Below are positions 25,393 to 33,415 of a stretch of DNA of 47,609 nucleotides, in pieces; the first letter of the stretch is position 1, and each line of letters begins with the position of its first letter. A program made the position numbers and the translations under genes. The notes beneath the pieces were generated by a model, which made no database searches, had not been told where the DNA came from, and saw only the letters and a list, made by a program, of their open reading frames with translations. Source of the stretch: Desulfobulbaceae bacterium (GTDB lineage: Bacteria > Desulfobacterota > Desulfobulbia > Desulfobulbales > Desulfocapsaceae); NCBI GenBank assembly GCA_020049575.1, contig JAIFKM010000008.1:1-47609 (forward strand). Reading direction: 5' to 3'.

Positions 25393-26712
25393 TTACAGGG
25401 CTGTTTCGGGATGAAAAACGTTTAATTCTTTCAGATCGTCTCCCAGATAAGCCCGCTCGTTAGGACCGAGGATGCCAAGTGAGAGGCAGATCAATGTCCA
25501 GATATGCACGGTATTAAATGTTCCGCCAAAATGATGGCCTATATCGTGGACCTGGGCATGACAGTTGTGACAGCCGGTGATGCAGTAATTCGCACCTGTC
25601 GATACTATCTGGTCAAACTTTATTCTGCCGTATGCCCGGCGTTCTTCGGTATATCCCGACTGAAGAAATCCGCCGCCGCCACCGCAGCAATAATTGTTTG
25701 ATTTGTTCGGTGTCATTTCAATGATATTTTCCTTGCCGACTACCGATTCCACCACAAATCGGAGATCATCTGCCACCGCATCGCCATAACTCTTGCGGAC
25801 AATCTGGCAGGGATCCTGAATAGTGAAGGTGACTCCTAAATCCTTGTTCCAATCGGAATTTACCTTCAGGCGACCTTCCCGGATCCATTTGGCATAATAT
25901 TGATAAATTGAGGCAACTTCAAAATTGTGTTCGATGTTAAATTTTTTCAGCCCGGCCCGGACTGAGAAAGTGATGTGTCCTCATTCAGTGTTGAGGAAGA
26001 CCTTGGTCCCGAGCTCGTCGGCCTGCTTTGCCGAGACCCGTGTGACATGTTCCCAGCTGTCATTATCGGCAAGGAACATGCAATAGTTCTCGGCCGCCCA
26101 GCCTTTGCTGCCATAGGTCCAGTCGACCCCGGCAAGATGGAGGATTTTCCACAGGGGGACCAATTCATCCGGCTCAGTGACCGGCTCACGTGAATTCTGG
26201 TTGAGGAAGAAATGAGCTCCCTGCTTATCAATCGGCGCGACCATATCTTTGAATTCAGGCTGGGATTCCTGATATTCTGCCAGGACATCCTCGACGACAA
26301 AGATAAAATCGTCGGGGGCCGTGCCCATGGCGCTGTTGGAATCATTACGCAGGGCCATGTCGCAGGAATTGCGAATACCGCTGGGCCGTTTGTCCCTTGG
26401 CCAGGTAGCCCTGGTATTGTATACCAGTTGGGGAATATCGATTTTCATTGGGCAAACATAAATGCAGCGTTGACACATGGTGCACATCCAGACCCAGGGA
26501 GTGGTTTTCACCTCTTCGTCCAGGCCCATCGCACACATCCGCAGGAATTTACGTGGATCCATATCTGCCATCCCCGTTGCCGGGCAACCGGAGACACAAG
26601 CGCCGCAGGTCAAACACAAATTGAGATTCCCCCCTTCAGGGATAATCTCCTTGACCATATCAATGTATGAACTTTCCCTTTTTCCTTTTATCGCAATGCT
26701 ACTTTCCGGCAT
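25393..26712 (-). CDS. HdrC-HdrB fusion, probable selenoprotein (UGA at codon 244)
   Basis: A 439-codon frame that the ORF track splits at a UGA (complement of 25981-25983). The N-terminal HdrC-like part has two [4Fe-4S] motifs, CLTCGACVSGCP (33-44) and CTMCQRCIYVCP (77-88). The HdrB-like part has DPCQ (C302), YCCGGGG (C342, C343) and CITGCHNC (377, 381, 384), the ligand set of a CCG domain. UGA replaces the Cys of a Thr-Glu-Cys-Gly-His motif that such proteins normally show before the CCG region. The frame stays open and protein-like for 195 codons after it, and a SECIS-like hairpin follows. AAGGA precedes the ATG. The role is probably electron transfer to or from HdrA. Alternatives are a nonsense mutation or a sequencing error. 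Confidence 0.8.
25943..25969 (-). promoter_or_regulatory. Candidate bacterial SECIS hairpin
   Basis: The mRNA starting 12 nt after the UGA folds as UUU, a C-A mismatch, UCAGUCC, the loop GGGCC, GGGCUGA and AAA: seven contiguous pairs with one G-U, plus three lower pairs. The apical loop begins with G at +23 from the UGA. Bacterial SECIS elements have a G at the start of the loop, 16-37 nt from the UGA, so position and loop agree. No folding program was run. Confidence 0.6.
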
Positions 26713-26800
26713 GGGTATATCCTTTTTCCTCTCCAGGTCTGTTATAGATTGAAAAACTCTCTACCGCCCACTTGCGCCATATCTCCCACAAGATCAGCAG

Positions 26801-27049
26801 TCACACACCTCGCTTACGCACTCTCACCTTGTAGAAATCGTGTCTGATATCCTCACTGTCATCTGCCAGGATATCATACGAAGCCTCCGGTAATACCTTC
26901 AGCAGATCTTTTCGGGTATCCGGATCCGATCCCCGTATCTCCAAGACCTGCAGCGGCTTCATGCGGTCGAAGATCTCTGTCATCTTCAGGAGCGAGATCG
27001 AGGAAAAGGTATTTCTAAAATCCAATACTATGTCAGCTTCTAATGCCAA
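26801..27049 (-). CDS. TusA/SirA-like protein lacking the active cysteine
   Basis: An 82-residue protein with the TusA-fold pattern (ADIVLDFRNTFSSISLLKMT, then a second strand LQVLEIRGSDP and a helix). The catalytic CPxP of TusA aligns with SSIS (16-19), so sulfur transfer through that residue is not expected. The ORF track begins at an ATG at 27112, but this lies upstream of the sigma-54 promoter at 27089-27104. The TTG at 27049 is preceded by GGAGGAG and lies about 30 nt after the predicted transcription start, so it is the better start. It is the first gene of the MetF/Hdr operon, 88 bp before the HdrCB gene. A structural or regulatory role is inferred. Confidence 0.7.
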   Translation of the reverse strand: MALEADIVLDFRNTFSSISLLKMTEIFDRMKPLQVLEIRGSDPDTRKDLLKVLPEASYDILADDSEDIRHDFYKVRVRKRGV

Positions 27050-27088
27050 TTTATCTGTACTCCTCCGTAATAGTAACTGCAAACATAA

Positions 27089-27104
27089 AGCAACAATCAG
27101 GCCA
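27089..27104 (-). promoter_or_regulatory. Sigma-54 promoter of the MetF/Hdr operon
   Basis: The minus strand reads TGGCCT-GATTG-TTGCT, matching TGGCAC-N5-TTGCW with ten bases between GG and GC. Transcription would start near 27078, about 30 nt before the TTG of the first gene and its GGAGGAG site. A sigma-54 activator gene is divergent 190 bp away, which strengthens the call. Confidence 0.75.
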
Positions 27105-27242
27105 TTGTGCACAGACTGTATTTTTATAAATTGAGAAAGAACTCTTTAGCATTCATTCCCCTCTGTTAGAGGCGATACGGCGAAAAACTGGATTATTGTA
27201 AAAGGACCCAAAGATGAGTAGAGTGGAGCCATACGTGCTAAG

Positions 27243-27282
27243 CTGTTAAAACAGTTATTCTTTACAGGTGTTAAAGTTTAAC
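27243..27282. promoter_or_regulatory. Candidate enhancer/operator palindromes
   Basis: Two dyad elements lie between the divergent transcription units: CTGTT-AA-AACAG at 27243-27254 and the perfect GTTAAA-G-TTTAAC at 27270-27282. Both contain GTTAAA. They are about 140-180 bp upstream of the sigma-54 promoter at 27089, a normal distance for activator-binding sites, and just in front of the activator's own start, so they may serve both activation and autoregulation. This is inference from position and symmetry. Confidence 0.45.
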
Positions 27283-27294
27283 AGGAGACGGAGC

Positions 27295-28683
27295 ATGACA
27301 GGTCGGGAGCTTGACGGATACTGGAAGACAGTGGTGAACACCCTTCGCGACGGCATTATGATCGTCAATACGCGCGGCGCCATCGTCTCCGTCAACCAGG
27401 CCTTTGAGCAGATCACCGGCTACTCCCGCGAAGAACTTATAGGCCGATCCTGCAAAATCCTCCACTGCGAGGCCTGCAATGAAGCAATTGCCAGGGGTGA
27501 GGACCACTGGTGCACGTTGTATCGATTGGGCAAAACAGAACAACGGAAATGCCGGATCAGACGCAAGGACGGTACGGCCATCCACGCCTTGAAAAACGCC
27601 GCCATTCTTCGGGATGCCGAAGGTAATGTGATAGGCGCGGTCGAAACCTTGGCCGACCTTTCTGAAATAACAGAAAAAGAAAATCAGATCGAGGCCTTCA
27701 GGAAACAGCTACACTCCGAAGACGACTTCCACGGCATTGTCGGCAGTACTGCACCCATGCGGCAGGTCTTCGACATGATCGAGAACGCTGCCGGATCTGA
27801 TGCGCCGGTGATCATCTATGGCGAAAGCGGCACAGGCAAAGAACTTGTCAGCCGGGCCATCCACGAGATCGGTATGCGCAAAGACCAACCCTTCGTTAAG
27901 GTAAATTGCGCCAGCCTGGCCGAATCTCTCCTTGAAAGTGAGCTCTTCGGCCATGTTCGAGGCGCCTATACCGGTGCCTATAAAGATCGGGTTGGCCGTT
28001 TCGAAATGGCCAACAAAGGGGACATTTTCCTCGATGAGATCGGTGATCTGCCGATCCCTACCCAGACAAAACTGTTGCGGGTGATGGAAGAAAAGGTGGT
28101 CGAAAGGGTCGGCTCAAGCAACCCGATCGCAACCGATGTGCGTATTATCTCTGCCACGAATAAAGATCTGATGCAGTTGGTTGAGCAGGGATCCTACCGC
28201 AAAGATTTCTACTTTCGGATCAATGTCATTCCCATTTTTCTGCCTCCACTGCGCAACAGAGTCGGTGACATTCCGCTCCTGGCTGAACGCTTTTTTCAAA
28301 AGATGCGTCTGAAAAGCGGCAAGAATATCGCCGGCATAAGCAGGGAATCCATGGAGATCCTAGTCAACCACAGCTGGCCCGGCAATGTGAGAGAACTCAA
28401 AGGTGCTTTCGAATATGCCTTTGTCACCTGCCATGAAGAGATGATCCAGCCTGGTCACCTTCCCGAGACCATTCTGAAGCCGAAGTCTGGCCACCTTCCC
28501 CCGCCTAGGCGAAACGCTTTCAATGTGCAGGAAATAGAAAAGCAGGAACTCCTGGAAATCCTTGAGCGAACAGGCGGCAACCAATCAAAGGCAGCCGAGA
28601 TCCTCGGTGTCTCTCGGGTTACTATCTGGAACAGGATGAAACGTTACGGCATTGACGCCAAACGGATGATTGAGGTTCGTTAA
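27295..28683 (+). CDS. PAS-domain sigma-54 activator, divergent from the MetF/Hdr operon
   Basis: A 462-residue activator. The PAS domain (about 8-125) carries five cysteines, C53, C58, C61, C73 and C86, in the context [13 protein letters not shown]. The AAA+ domain has Walker A GESGTGKE (176-183), the sigma-54 contact loop GAYTGA (223-228) and a Fis-type helix-turn-helix ([17 protein letters not shown]). There is no receiver domain, so the PAS domain senses the signal directly, possibly a redox change through its cysteines or a bound cofactor. The ORF track starts at a GTG at 27268; the ATG at 27295, with AGGAG seven bases upstream, is preferred. It is divergent from the MetF/Hdr operon, which has a sigma-54 promoter, and is its likely regulator. 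Confidence 0.9.
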   Translation: MTGRELDGYWKTVVNTLRDGIMIVNTRGAIVSVNQAFEQITGYSREELIGRSCKILHCEACNEAIARGEDHWCTLYRLGKTEQRKCRIRRKDGTAIHALKNAAILRDAEGNVIGAVETLADLSEITEKENQIEAFRKQLHSEDDFHGIVGSTAPMRQVFDMIENAAGSDAPVIIYGESGTGKELVSRAIHEIGMRKDQPFVKVNCASLAESLLESELFGHVRGAYTGAYKDRVGRFEMANKGDIFLDEIGDLPIPTQTKLLRVMEEKVVERVGSSNPIATDVRIISATNKDLMQLVEQGSYRKDFYFRINVIPIFLPPLRNRVGDIPLLAERFFQKMRLKSGKNIAGISRESMEILVNHSWPGNVRELKGAFEYAFVTCHEEMIQPGHLPETILKPKSGHLPPPRRNAFNVQEIEKQELLEILERTGGNQSKAAEILGVSRVTIWNRMKRYGIDAKRMIEVR

Positions 28684-28711
28684 AAACTGAAAAAGCCCCA
28701 AACAAGTGCCA

Positions 28712-29476
28712 TCAAAGTATCTGGCTGAGAAAGAGCTTGGTTCGCTCGGACTGGGGGTTGTCAAAAAAGGCATTCGGTTCGTTCTCTTCGATGATCTCAC
28801 CGGCGTCCATGAACAACACCCTGTTGGCCACAGTTTTAGCAAAACCCATCTCATGGGTGACACAGAGCATCGTCATACCCTCGTTTGCCAGATCAACCAT
28901 GACATCCAGGACCTCCTTGATCATCTCCGGATCCAGCGCTGAGGTCGGCTCATCAAAGAGCATGATCGAAGGGTTCATGCACAGACTCCTGGCAATCGCC
29001 ACTCGCTGCTGCTGACCGCCTGAAAGCTGACCGGGATATTTCGTGGCCTGATTGGCGATCTGCACCCGTTCAAGGTACTTCCGGGCAATGGCCTCCGCCT
29101 CCTTCCTGGGCTTCTTCTGTACCCAGATCGGCGCCAGACAACAGTTTTCCAGAACAGTCAGATGCGGAAAAAGGTTGAACTGCTGGAAGACCATGCCGAT
29201 ATTCCGGCGAACCTGATCAATGCCTTTCAGATCGTCATCAAGGGTGACTCCATTGACGATGATATCGCCGCGCTGATGCTCCTCCAGTCTGTTCATACAA
29301 CGGATAAGTGTCGACTTGCCGCAACCCGACGGCCCACAGATGATGATTCTCTCACCTTTATAGACCTTGAGGTTTATATCTTTGAGGACATGAAAATCGC
29401 CATACCACTTGTGAACGCTTTTGAGCTCAACCATCACCTCATTGCCACTCTGATTGTCTTTTTCCATCACATCCAT
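28712..29476 (-). CDS. aapP: Amino-acid ABC transporter ATPase AapP
   Basis: A 254-residue ATPase of polar amino-acid importers (GlnQ/AapP type). Walker A is GPSGCGKST, the signature is LSGGQQQR, and Walker B runs into [11 protein letters not shown]; the switch histidine is in CVTHEMGF. It energises uptake through the AapQ/AapM membrane pair. It is the last gene of a four-gene minus-strand operon, separated from aapM by 136 bp that hold interleaved inverted repeats. AGGA lies about 11 bases before the ATG. It converges with the sigma-54 activator gene, 28 bp apart. Confidence 0.9.
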   Translation of the reverse strand: MDVMEKDNQSGNEVMVELKSVHKWYGDFHVLKDINLKVYKGERIIICGPSGCGKSTLIRCMNRLEEHQRGDIIVNGVTLDDDLKGIDQVRRNIGMVFQQFNLFPHLTVLENCCLAPIWVQKKPRKEAEAIARKYLERVQIANQATKYPGQLSGGQQQRVAIARSLCMNPSIMLFDEPTSALDPEMIKEVLDVMVDLANEGMTMLCVTHEMGFAKTVANRVLFMDAGEIIEENEPNAFFDNPQSERTKLFLSQIL

Positions 29477-29498
29477 TTTCGATCCATTCCTGAAAGTT

Positions 29499-29589
29499 AG
29501 GAGCCGTTACGAAATAACATGGCCATTTTCTTTTTTTCGTTACGGCTCCTTATGCCGTTCCAGAAGATTGAATTGGCCATGTTATTTTC
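29499..29589. repeat. Interleaved inverted repeats in the aapM-aapP spacer
   Basis: Two inverted repeats overlap in the order A-B-A'-B'. Arm A (AGGAGCCGTTACGAAA, 29499-29514) pairs with A' (29535-29550) with one mismatch. Arm B (GAAATAACATGGCCATT, 29511-29527) pairs over about 14 bp with B' (29571-29589). The two stems cannot both form fully except as a pseudoknot. This may be a remnant of a small repeat element or an RNA switch between the permease and ATPase genes. Confidence 0.6.
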
Positions 29590-29612
29590 TGACAACGGCT
29601 TAATTCCGTGCA

Positions 29613-30710
29613 TCAATGCCCGGTATGAAGTTTGCGTTCAAGATACTGCGAGTACCTGGACATGGAAAAACAGGCGATCCAGTACACCAAGGCAACAAAA
29701 ATATAGCCCTCCACCGAGAATCCCGGCCATTTCGGGTCGGCGAAGGCCGATTGCATGACAGCCAGGAAGTCAAAGAGGCCAATGATCAACACCAGTGTCG
29801 TATCCATGAACAGGGCGTTGAATGTATTGACGATACCGGGGATTACCATTTTCAGGGCCTGCGGCAGGATAATAAAGAACATGGTCTTCCAGTACGACAG
29901 CCCAAGGGCCTCGGCGGCCTCATACTGGCCTCTTGGGATGGCCTGCAGACCTCCACGGATAACCTCGGCCATGTAGGCCGATTCGAAAAAGATAATGCCG
30001 ATTATGGCGCGTAACAGCTTGTCGATGGTTATCTCTTCTGGGATGAAGATCGGCAGCATCACCGAGGACATAAACAGGACGGTAATGAGCGGCACACCTC
30101 GCCATAATTCGATGAAAATAATCGATACCGACTTGGCGATCGGCATTGAAGAGCGCCTGCCCAACGCCAGAATTATGCCTATCGGGAGAGCGCAGAACAT
30201 GCCGATGGTCGCCAGGATCAGGGTCAGCATCAACCCTCCCCATCTGTGTGTTTCAATAACTGGAAGGCCGAACACCCCGCCATAAAAAAGAATATAGGCA
30301 ATGACGGGATAGATGAAAACCGTGATAAAGGCGACAAGACCTTTTTTGGGTGTTTTCTCGATCAGCAGCCAGGCTATCAGGAAACCGACCAGACTGAAGG
30401 CAAGCACGACCCTCCAGTATTCCGAACTCGGATAGAAGCCAAAGAGAAACTGATTGAAACGGACAATGACAAAAACCCAGCAGGCCCCTTCGCGGGAGCA
30501 GTCTTGAGCGGTTGTTCCGAACCAGTCGGCATCGATCAGGGCCCATTGGGCAATCTTCGGCAATGTCCAGCAGATAAAGGCCAACGCCACGACGCTCAGC
30601 AGGGAATTCACAGGCGTGGAGAAGAGGTTTTTTTTGAGCCAGCCGACAATCCCTACTTCGCTCTTCGGTGGTGGCAGGTCGGCAGCGGGAGAATGAGAAT
30701 AGACAGCCAT
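29613..30710 (-). CDS. aapM: Amino-acid ABC transporter permease AapM
   Basis: A 365-residue inner-membrane permease of the HisM family, long like AapM of general L-amino-acid transporters because of extra N-terminal membrane segments. The C-terminal half has the conserved ABC-permease loop EAAEALGLSYWKTMFFIILPQA that contacts the ATPase. The start overlaps the ribosome site GGAGAG at the very end of aapQ, three bases after its stop, so the two permeases are coupled and form a heterodimer. A WFGTTAQDCSREGACW stretch near the N-terminus is a periplasmic loop seen in related AapM proteins. Confidence 0.9.
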   Translation of the reverse strand: MAVYSHSPAADLPPPKSEVGIVGWLKKNLFSTPVNSLLSVVALAFICWTLPKIAQWALIDADWFGTTAQDCSREGACWVFVIVRFNQFLFGFYPSSEYWRVVLAFSLVGFLIAWLLIEKTPKKGLVAFITVFIYPVIAYILFYGGVFGLPVIETHRWGGLMLTLILATIGMFCALPIGIILALGRRSSMPIAKSVSIIFIELWRGVPLITVLFMSSVMLPIFIPEEITIDKLLRAIIGIIFFESAYMAEVIRGGLQAIPRGQYEAAEALGLSYWKTMFFIILPQALKMVIPGIVNTFNALFMDTTLVLIIGLFDFLAVMQSAFADPKWPGFSVEGYIFVALVYWIACFSMSRYSQYLERKLHTGH

Positions 30711-30713
30711 ATG

Positions 30714-31883
30714 TTATCTCTCCACCAGCATCATCTTCTTATTGTACCAGTTCATGAAAAAGGAAATCGTCAAACTTATGAAGAGATAGACCAGCATGGT
30801 CATGCCGACGATCTCAATCGCCTGACCAGTCTGATTGAGGGTGGTTCCCGAGAATACCGAGACCAAATCCGGATAGCCGATGGCTGTTGCCAGTGATGAA
30901 TTCTTGGTCAGATTCAGATACTGGCTGGTAAGCTGGGGAATCACCACCCTCATGGCCTGCGGGATAGTGACTAGCCTGAGAATTTTGCTCTTGTGCAACC
31001 CCAGTGACGCTGCCGCCTCGGTCTGCCCTTTACTGACTGCCAGAATTCCCGATCGTACCGCCTCGGCGATGAAGGCTCCGGTATAAATCGAGAGAGCGAT
31101 AAGCAGGGCGGCAAATTCCGGGATAATGGTCATTCCCCCTTTAAAATTAAAACCCTGCAGGGTCGGCAGATCCCAGCCGAGGGGGCTTCCGGTCACCAGA
31201 AAGGCAAGGACGGGAAGGCCGAAAATCAAGCCAATGCCGACAGGCAGGACCAAGAACTGCTGGCCTGTTGCATCCTGCCGTTTCTTTGCCCAATACCGTA
31301 TGCAGAGGGTGAGCGCTATTGCCAGAATCGCGGCCCAGATCACCCAGGAAAACCCCTCTTCAAATATTGGTTTGGGGACGTAACCGCCTCGGATGTTCAA
31401 AAAAATGATATCTTCGAAAGACCAGCTCAGCCTTGGCGAGGGGAGGGAACGGCAGATGGCATACCAGAAAAATATCTGCAGCAGCAGAGGGATATTCCTG
31501 AAAATTTCAACATATGTCGTGGCTATTTTGGCGATCAGCCAGTTGCTGGAAAGCCGGGCAACACCTACTGTAAAACCGATCAAGGTCGCTAGAATCACGC
31601 CTACACCGGAGACCAGGATGGTGTTGAGCAGACCCACAACAAAGGTCCAACCGAAACTGTACGTCTCGTCATAGGGTACAAGATGCTGGATGATCCCGAA
31701 TCCCGAGGCCTGGGACATAAATTTGAAACCGGTGGCTATTCCCCGCTTGTCCAGATTGGCCATGGTGTTATGGGCAATGAACCAGAAGAACAGCAGGATA
31801 ACTGTGACCAGCAGGACCTGAAAGAAGATCTCCCTGAAAAAGGCATTATTGAGCAGGGAGTGTTTCTTTTTCTGTGTCGACAT
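30714..31883 (-). CDS. aapQ: Amino-acid ABC transporter permease AapQ
   Basis: A 389-residue inner-membrane permease, the AapQ partner of AapM. The family loop EAAASLGLHKSKILRLVTIPQAM is near the C-terminus, and the long insertion between membrane segments (about 170-230) is typical of AapQ. The ORF track begins at a GTG at 31916; the ATG at 31883 (MSTQKKKHS) is preferred, although its ribosome site is weak. A stem-loop separates it from aapJ, and aapM follows after 3 bp. Together the products import polar amino acids. Confidence 0.85.
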   Translation of the reverse strand: MSTQKKKHSLLNNAFFREIFFQVLLVTVILLFFWFIAHNTMANLDKRGIATGFKFMSQASGFGIIQHLVPYDETYSFGWTFVVGLLNTILVSGVGVILATLIGFTVGVARLSSNWLIAKIATTYVEIFRNIPLLLQIFFWYAICRSLPSPRLSWSFEDIIFLNIRGGYVPKPIFEEGFSWVIWAAILAIALTLCIRYWAKKRQDATGQQFLVLPVGIGLIFGLPVLAFLVTGSPLGWDLPTLQGFNFKGGMTIIPEFAALLIALSIYTGAFIAEAVRSGILAVSKGQTEAAASLGLHKSKILRLVTIPQAMRVVIPQLTSQYLNLTKNSSLATAIGYPDLVSVFSGTTLNQTGQAIEIVGMTMLVYLFISLTISFFMNWYNKKMMLVER

Positions 31884-31942
31884 GGACTTTACGTGAGCAG
31901 AAAAGAGTTGGCGCACCGTCTATACGATGCTTTGTCTGAGAA

Positions 31943-31965
31943 CCGGGAAGCACAAGGCTTCCCGG
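31943..31965 (-). terminator. Intercistronic hairpin between aapJ and aapQ
   Basis: CCGGGAAGC and GCTTCCCGG form a perfect 9-bp stem with a 5-nt loop. It lies 15 bp after the aapJ stop, on the minus strand. Such hairpins between a binding protein gene and its permease genes stabilise the upstream message or reduce read-through. There is no U-tract. Confidence 0.55.
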
Positions 31966-31980
31966 CAATGGTTCTTTCTC

Positions 31981-33000
31981 TTACAACATGGGGGGGGAAT
32001 ACTGCAGACCGCCATCCTTCCACTGGGCGTTGAGACCGCGCTCAATTTTCAGGGGCGAACCCTTGCCGACGTTGCGGTCAAAGGTCTCGCCATAATTGCC
32101 GACCTGTTTGATGATCTGGGTAGCCCAGTCATCCTTCAGGCCAAGGCCCTCACCCTTGATGCCTTCCTTGCCGACAAATTTCTGAATGGTTGCATCAGTA
32201 CTGGTCATCATCTGATCAATATTCGCTGAGGTTATACCCAACTCTTCAGCATTGATCATCGCAAAGAGAGACCATTTGACGATATCGAACCAGTTATCGT
32301 CACCCTGGCGAACAGCGGGTCCCAGAGGTTCTTTGGAGATGATGTCCGGCAGCATAATATAGTCATCTGGATTGGCAAGCTTGATCCGCAACGCATAGAG
32401 CTGGGATTGATCACTGGTGAGAACGTCACAGCGTCCAGCTTCGAGCCCTTTTGCTGTTTCATCCGAGGTATCGAAGACGATGGGTTTGTATTCCATCTTA
32501 TTTTGTTTGAAATAGGTAGCGAGGTTCACTTCAGTAGTCGTACCGGCCTGGATGCAGATGGCGGCACCGTTCAATTCGGCAGCATTTTTCACGCCAAGTT
32601 TTTTGGAAACGAGGAAGCCCTGGCCATCATAGTAGGTGACCCCGGCAAAATTGATGCCCAGGGAAGAATCACGGGTCAGGGTATACGTCGTCACCCGTGA
32701 GAGCATGTCGATCTCTCCTGACTGCAGGGCGGTGAATCGCTCCTTGGCATTGAGCGGCAGGTATTTGACCTTGCTGGCATCACCCAGAGTGGCTGCAGCG
32801 ACGGCACGGCAGACGTCAACATCCAGGCCTGTCCAGGCACCCTTTGCGTCAGGATTGGAATAACCGGGGATACCTGTTGAAACGCCGCACTGCAGATACC
32901 CACGCTTGATAACCTCATCTTTCGTTGCGGCTTGGGCAAGGTTTGCAGAAATAAACAGCGCCGTTACAACAGCCACAAATGACCATGTGATTCTTTTCAT
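31981..33000 (-). CDS. aapJ: Amino-acid-binding periplasmic protein AapJ
   Basis: A 339-residue family-3 solute-binding protein for the Aap transporter. It has a signal peptide MKRITWSFVAVVTALFISAN ending near AQA and then the typical start DEVIKRGYLQCGVSTGIPGYS. Other landmarks are the family region GLDVDVCRAVAAATLGD and a lobe-2 stretch RCDVLTSDQSQLYALR. The ORF track extends the frame to 33081, but the ATG at 33000 carries the signal peptide and has GGAGGAAG upstream. It is the first gene of the operon aapJQMP. Length and signatures agree with AapJ, which binds a range of L-amino acids. Confidence 0.9.
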   Translation of the reverse strand: MKRITWSFVAVVTALFISANLAQAATKDEVIKRGYLQCGVSTGIPGYSNPDAKGAWTGLDVDVCRAVAAATLGDASKVKYLPLNAKERFTALQSGEIDMLSRVTTYTLTRDSSLGINFAGVTYYDGQGFLVSKKLGVKNAAELNGAAICIQAGTTTEVNLATYFKQNKMEYKPIVFDTSDETAKGLEAGRCDVLTSDQSQLYALRIKLANPDDYIMLPDIISKEPLGPAVRQGDDNWFDIVKWSLFAMINAEELGITSANIDQMMTSTDATIQKFVGKEGIKGEGLGLKDDWATQIIKQVGNYGETFDRNVGKGSPLKIERGLNAQWKDGGLQYSPPML

Positions 33001-33415
33001 TGCTTCCTCCTGTTTTTGTTGACAAAATACTTCACTTCCTGCCGAAAATTTCGAGTGCATTGTCGATATAGTCAGCACCATAAACTGAATTTTCCATCAA
33101 ATGCAATCTTTTCCGGCATTCGACAATTGACACGACATGGTAGTATACTGTCACCCTGTAATCATTTCAAGACCGGAAACAAACTGAATCATCAACAAAT
33201 CAGATCATTTCAACTGCCTTTTCGGCAGAGATCGGCGGCACAACCTCATCCGGCTTTTAAAGGCCACCGTCTTTGGCTGCCGTTCACTATCCTTTCAGTT
33301 TGCCTTTCAGGGAATTTCCAGGTAATCGTTAAGAAGTACTCTACCCACGGCGGTCCAGGCGACTCCCTGCCCACCCATTTCGTTTCTCTTTCCCCCTCTT
33401 CTGAAAAGCATTGCT
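33001..33415. other. Divergent intergenic region between aapJ and rsmB
   Basis: This 415-bp region separates divergent genes. The best plus-strand promoter candidate is TCGACA at 33120-33125, an 18-bp spacer and TATACT at 33144-33149, which would give a leader of about 260 nt before rsmB. I found no clear promoter for the aap operon. The plus-strand ORF at 33016-33444 (142 codons) has no ribosome site or domain and is probably noncoding. Confidence 0.4.

Noticed and set aside
25981-25983. Nonsense mutation splitting HdrCB into a pseudogene
   Set aside because: It remains possible, but a single UGA at a conserved Cys position, an otherwise intact frame and a SECIS-like hairpin fit selenocysteine better.
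25947-26345. 132-codon minus-strand ORF covering the UGA of the HdrCB gene
   Set aside because: It is in a different frame from HdrC and HdrB, has biased composition and no domain. It does not repair the HdrCB frame.
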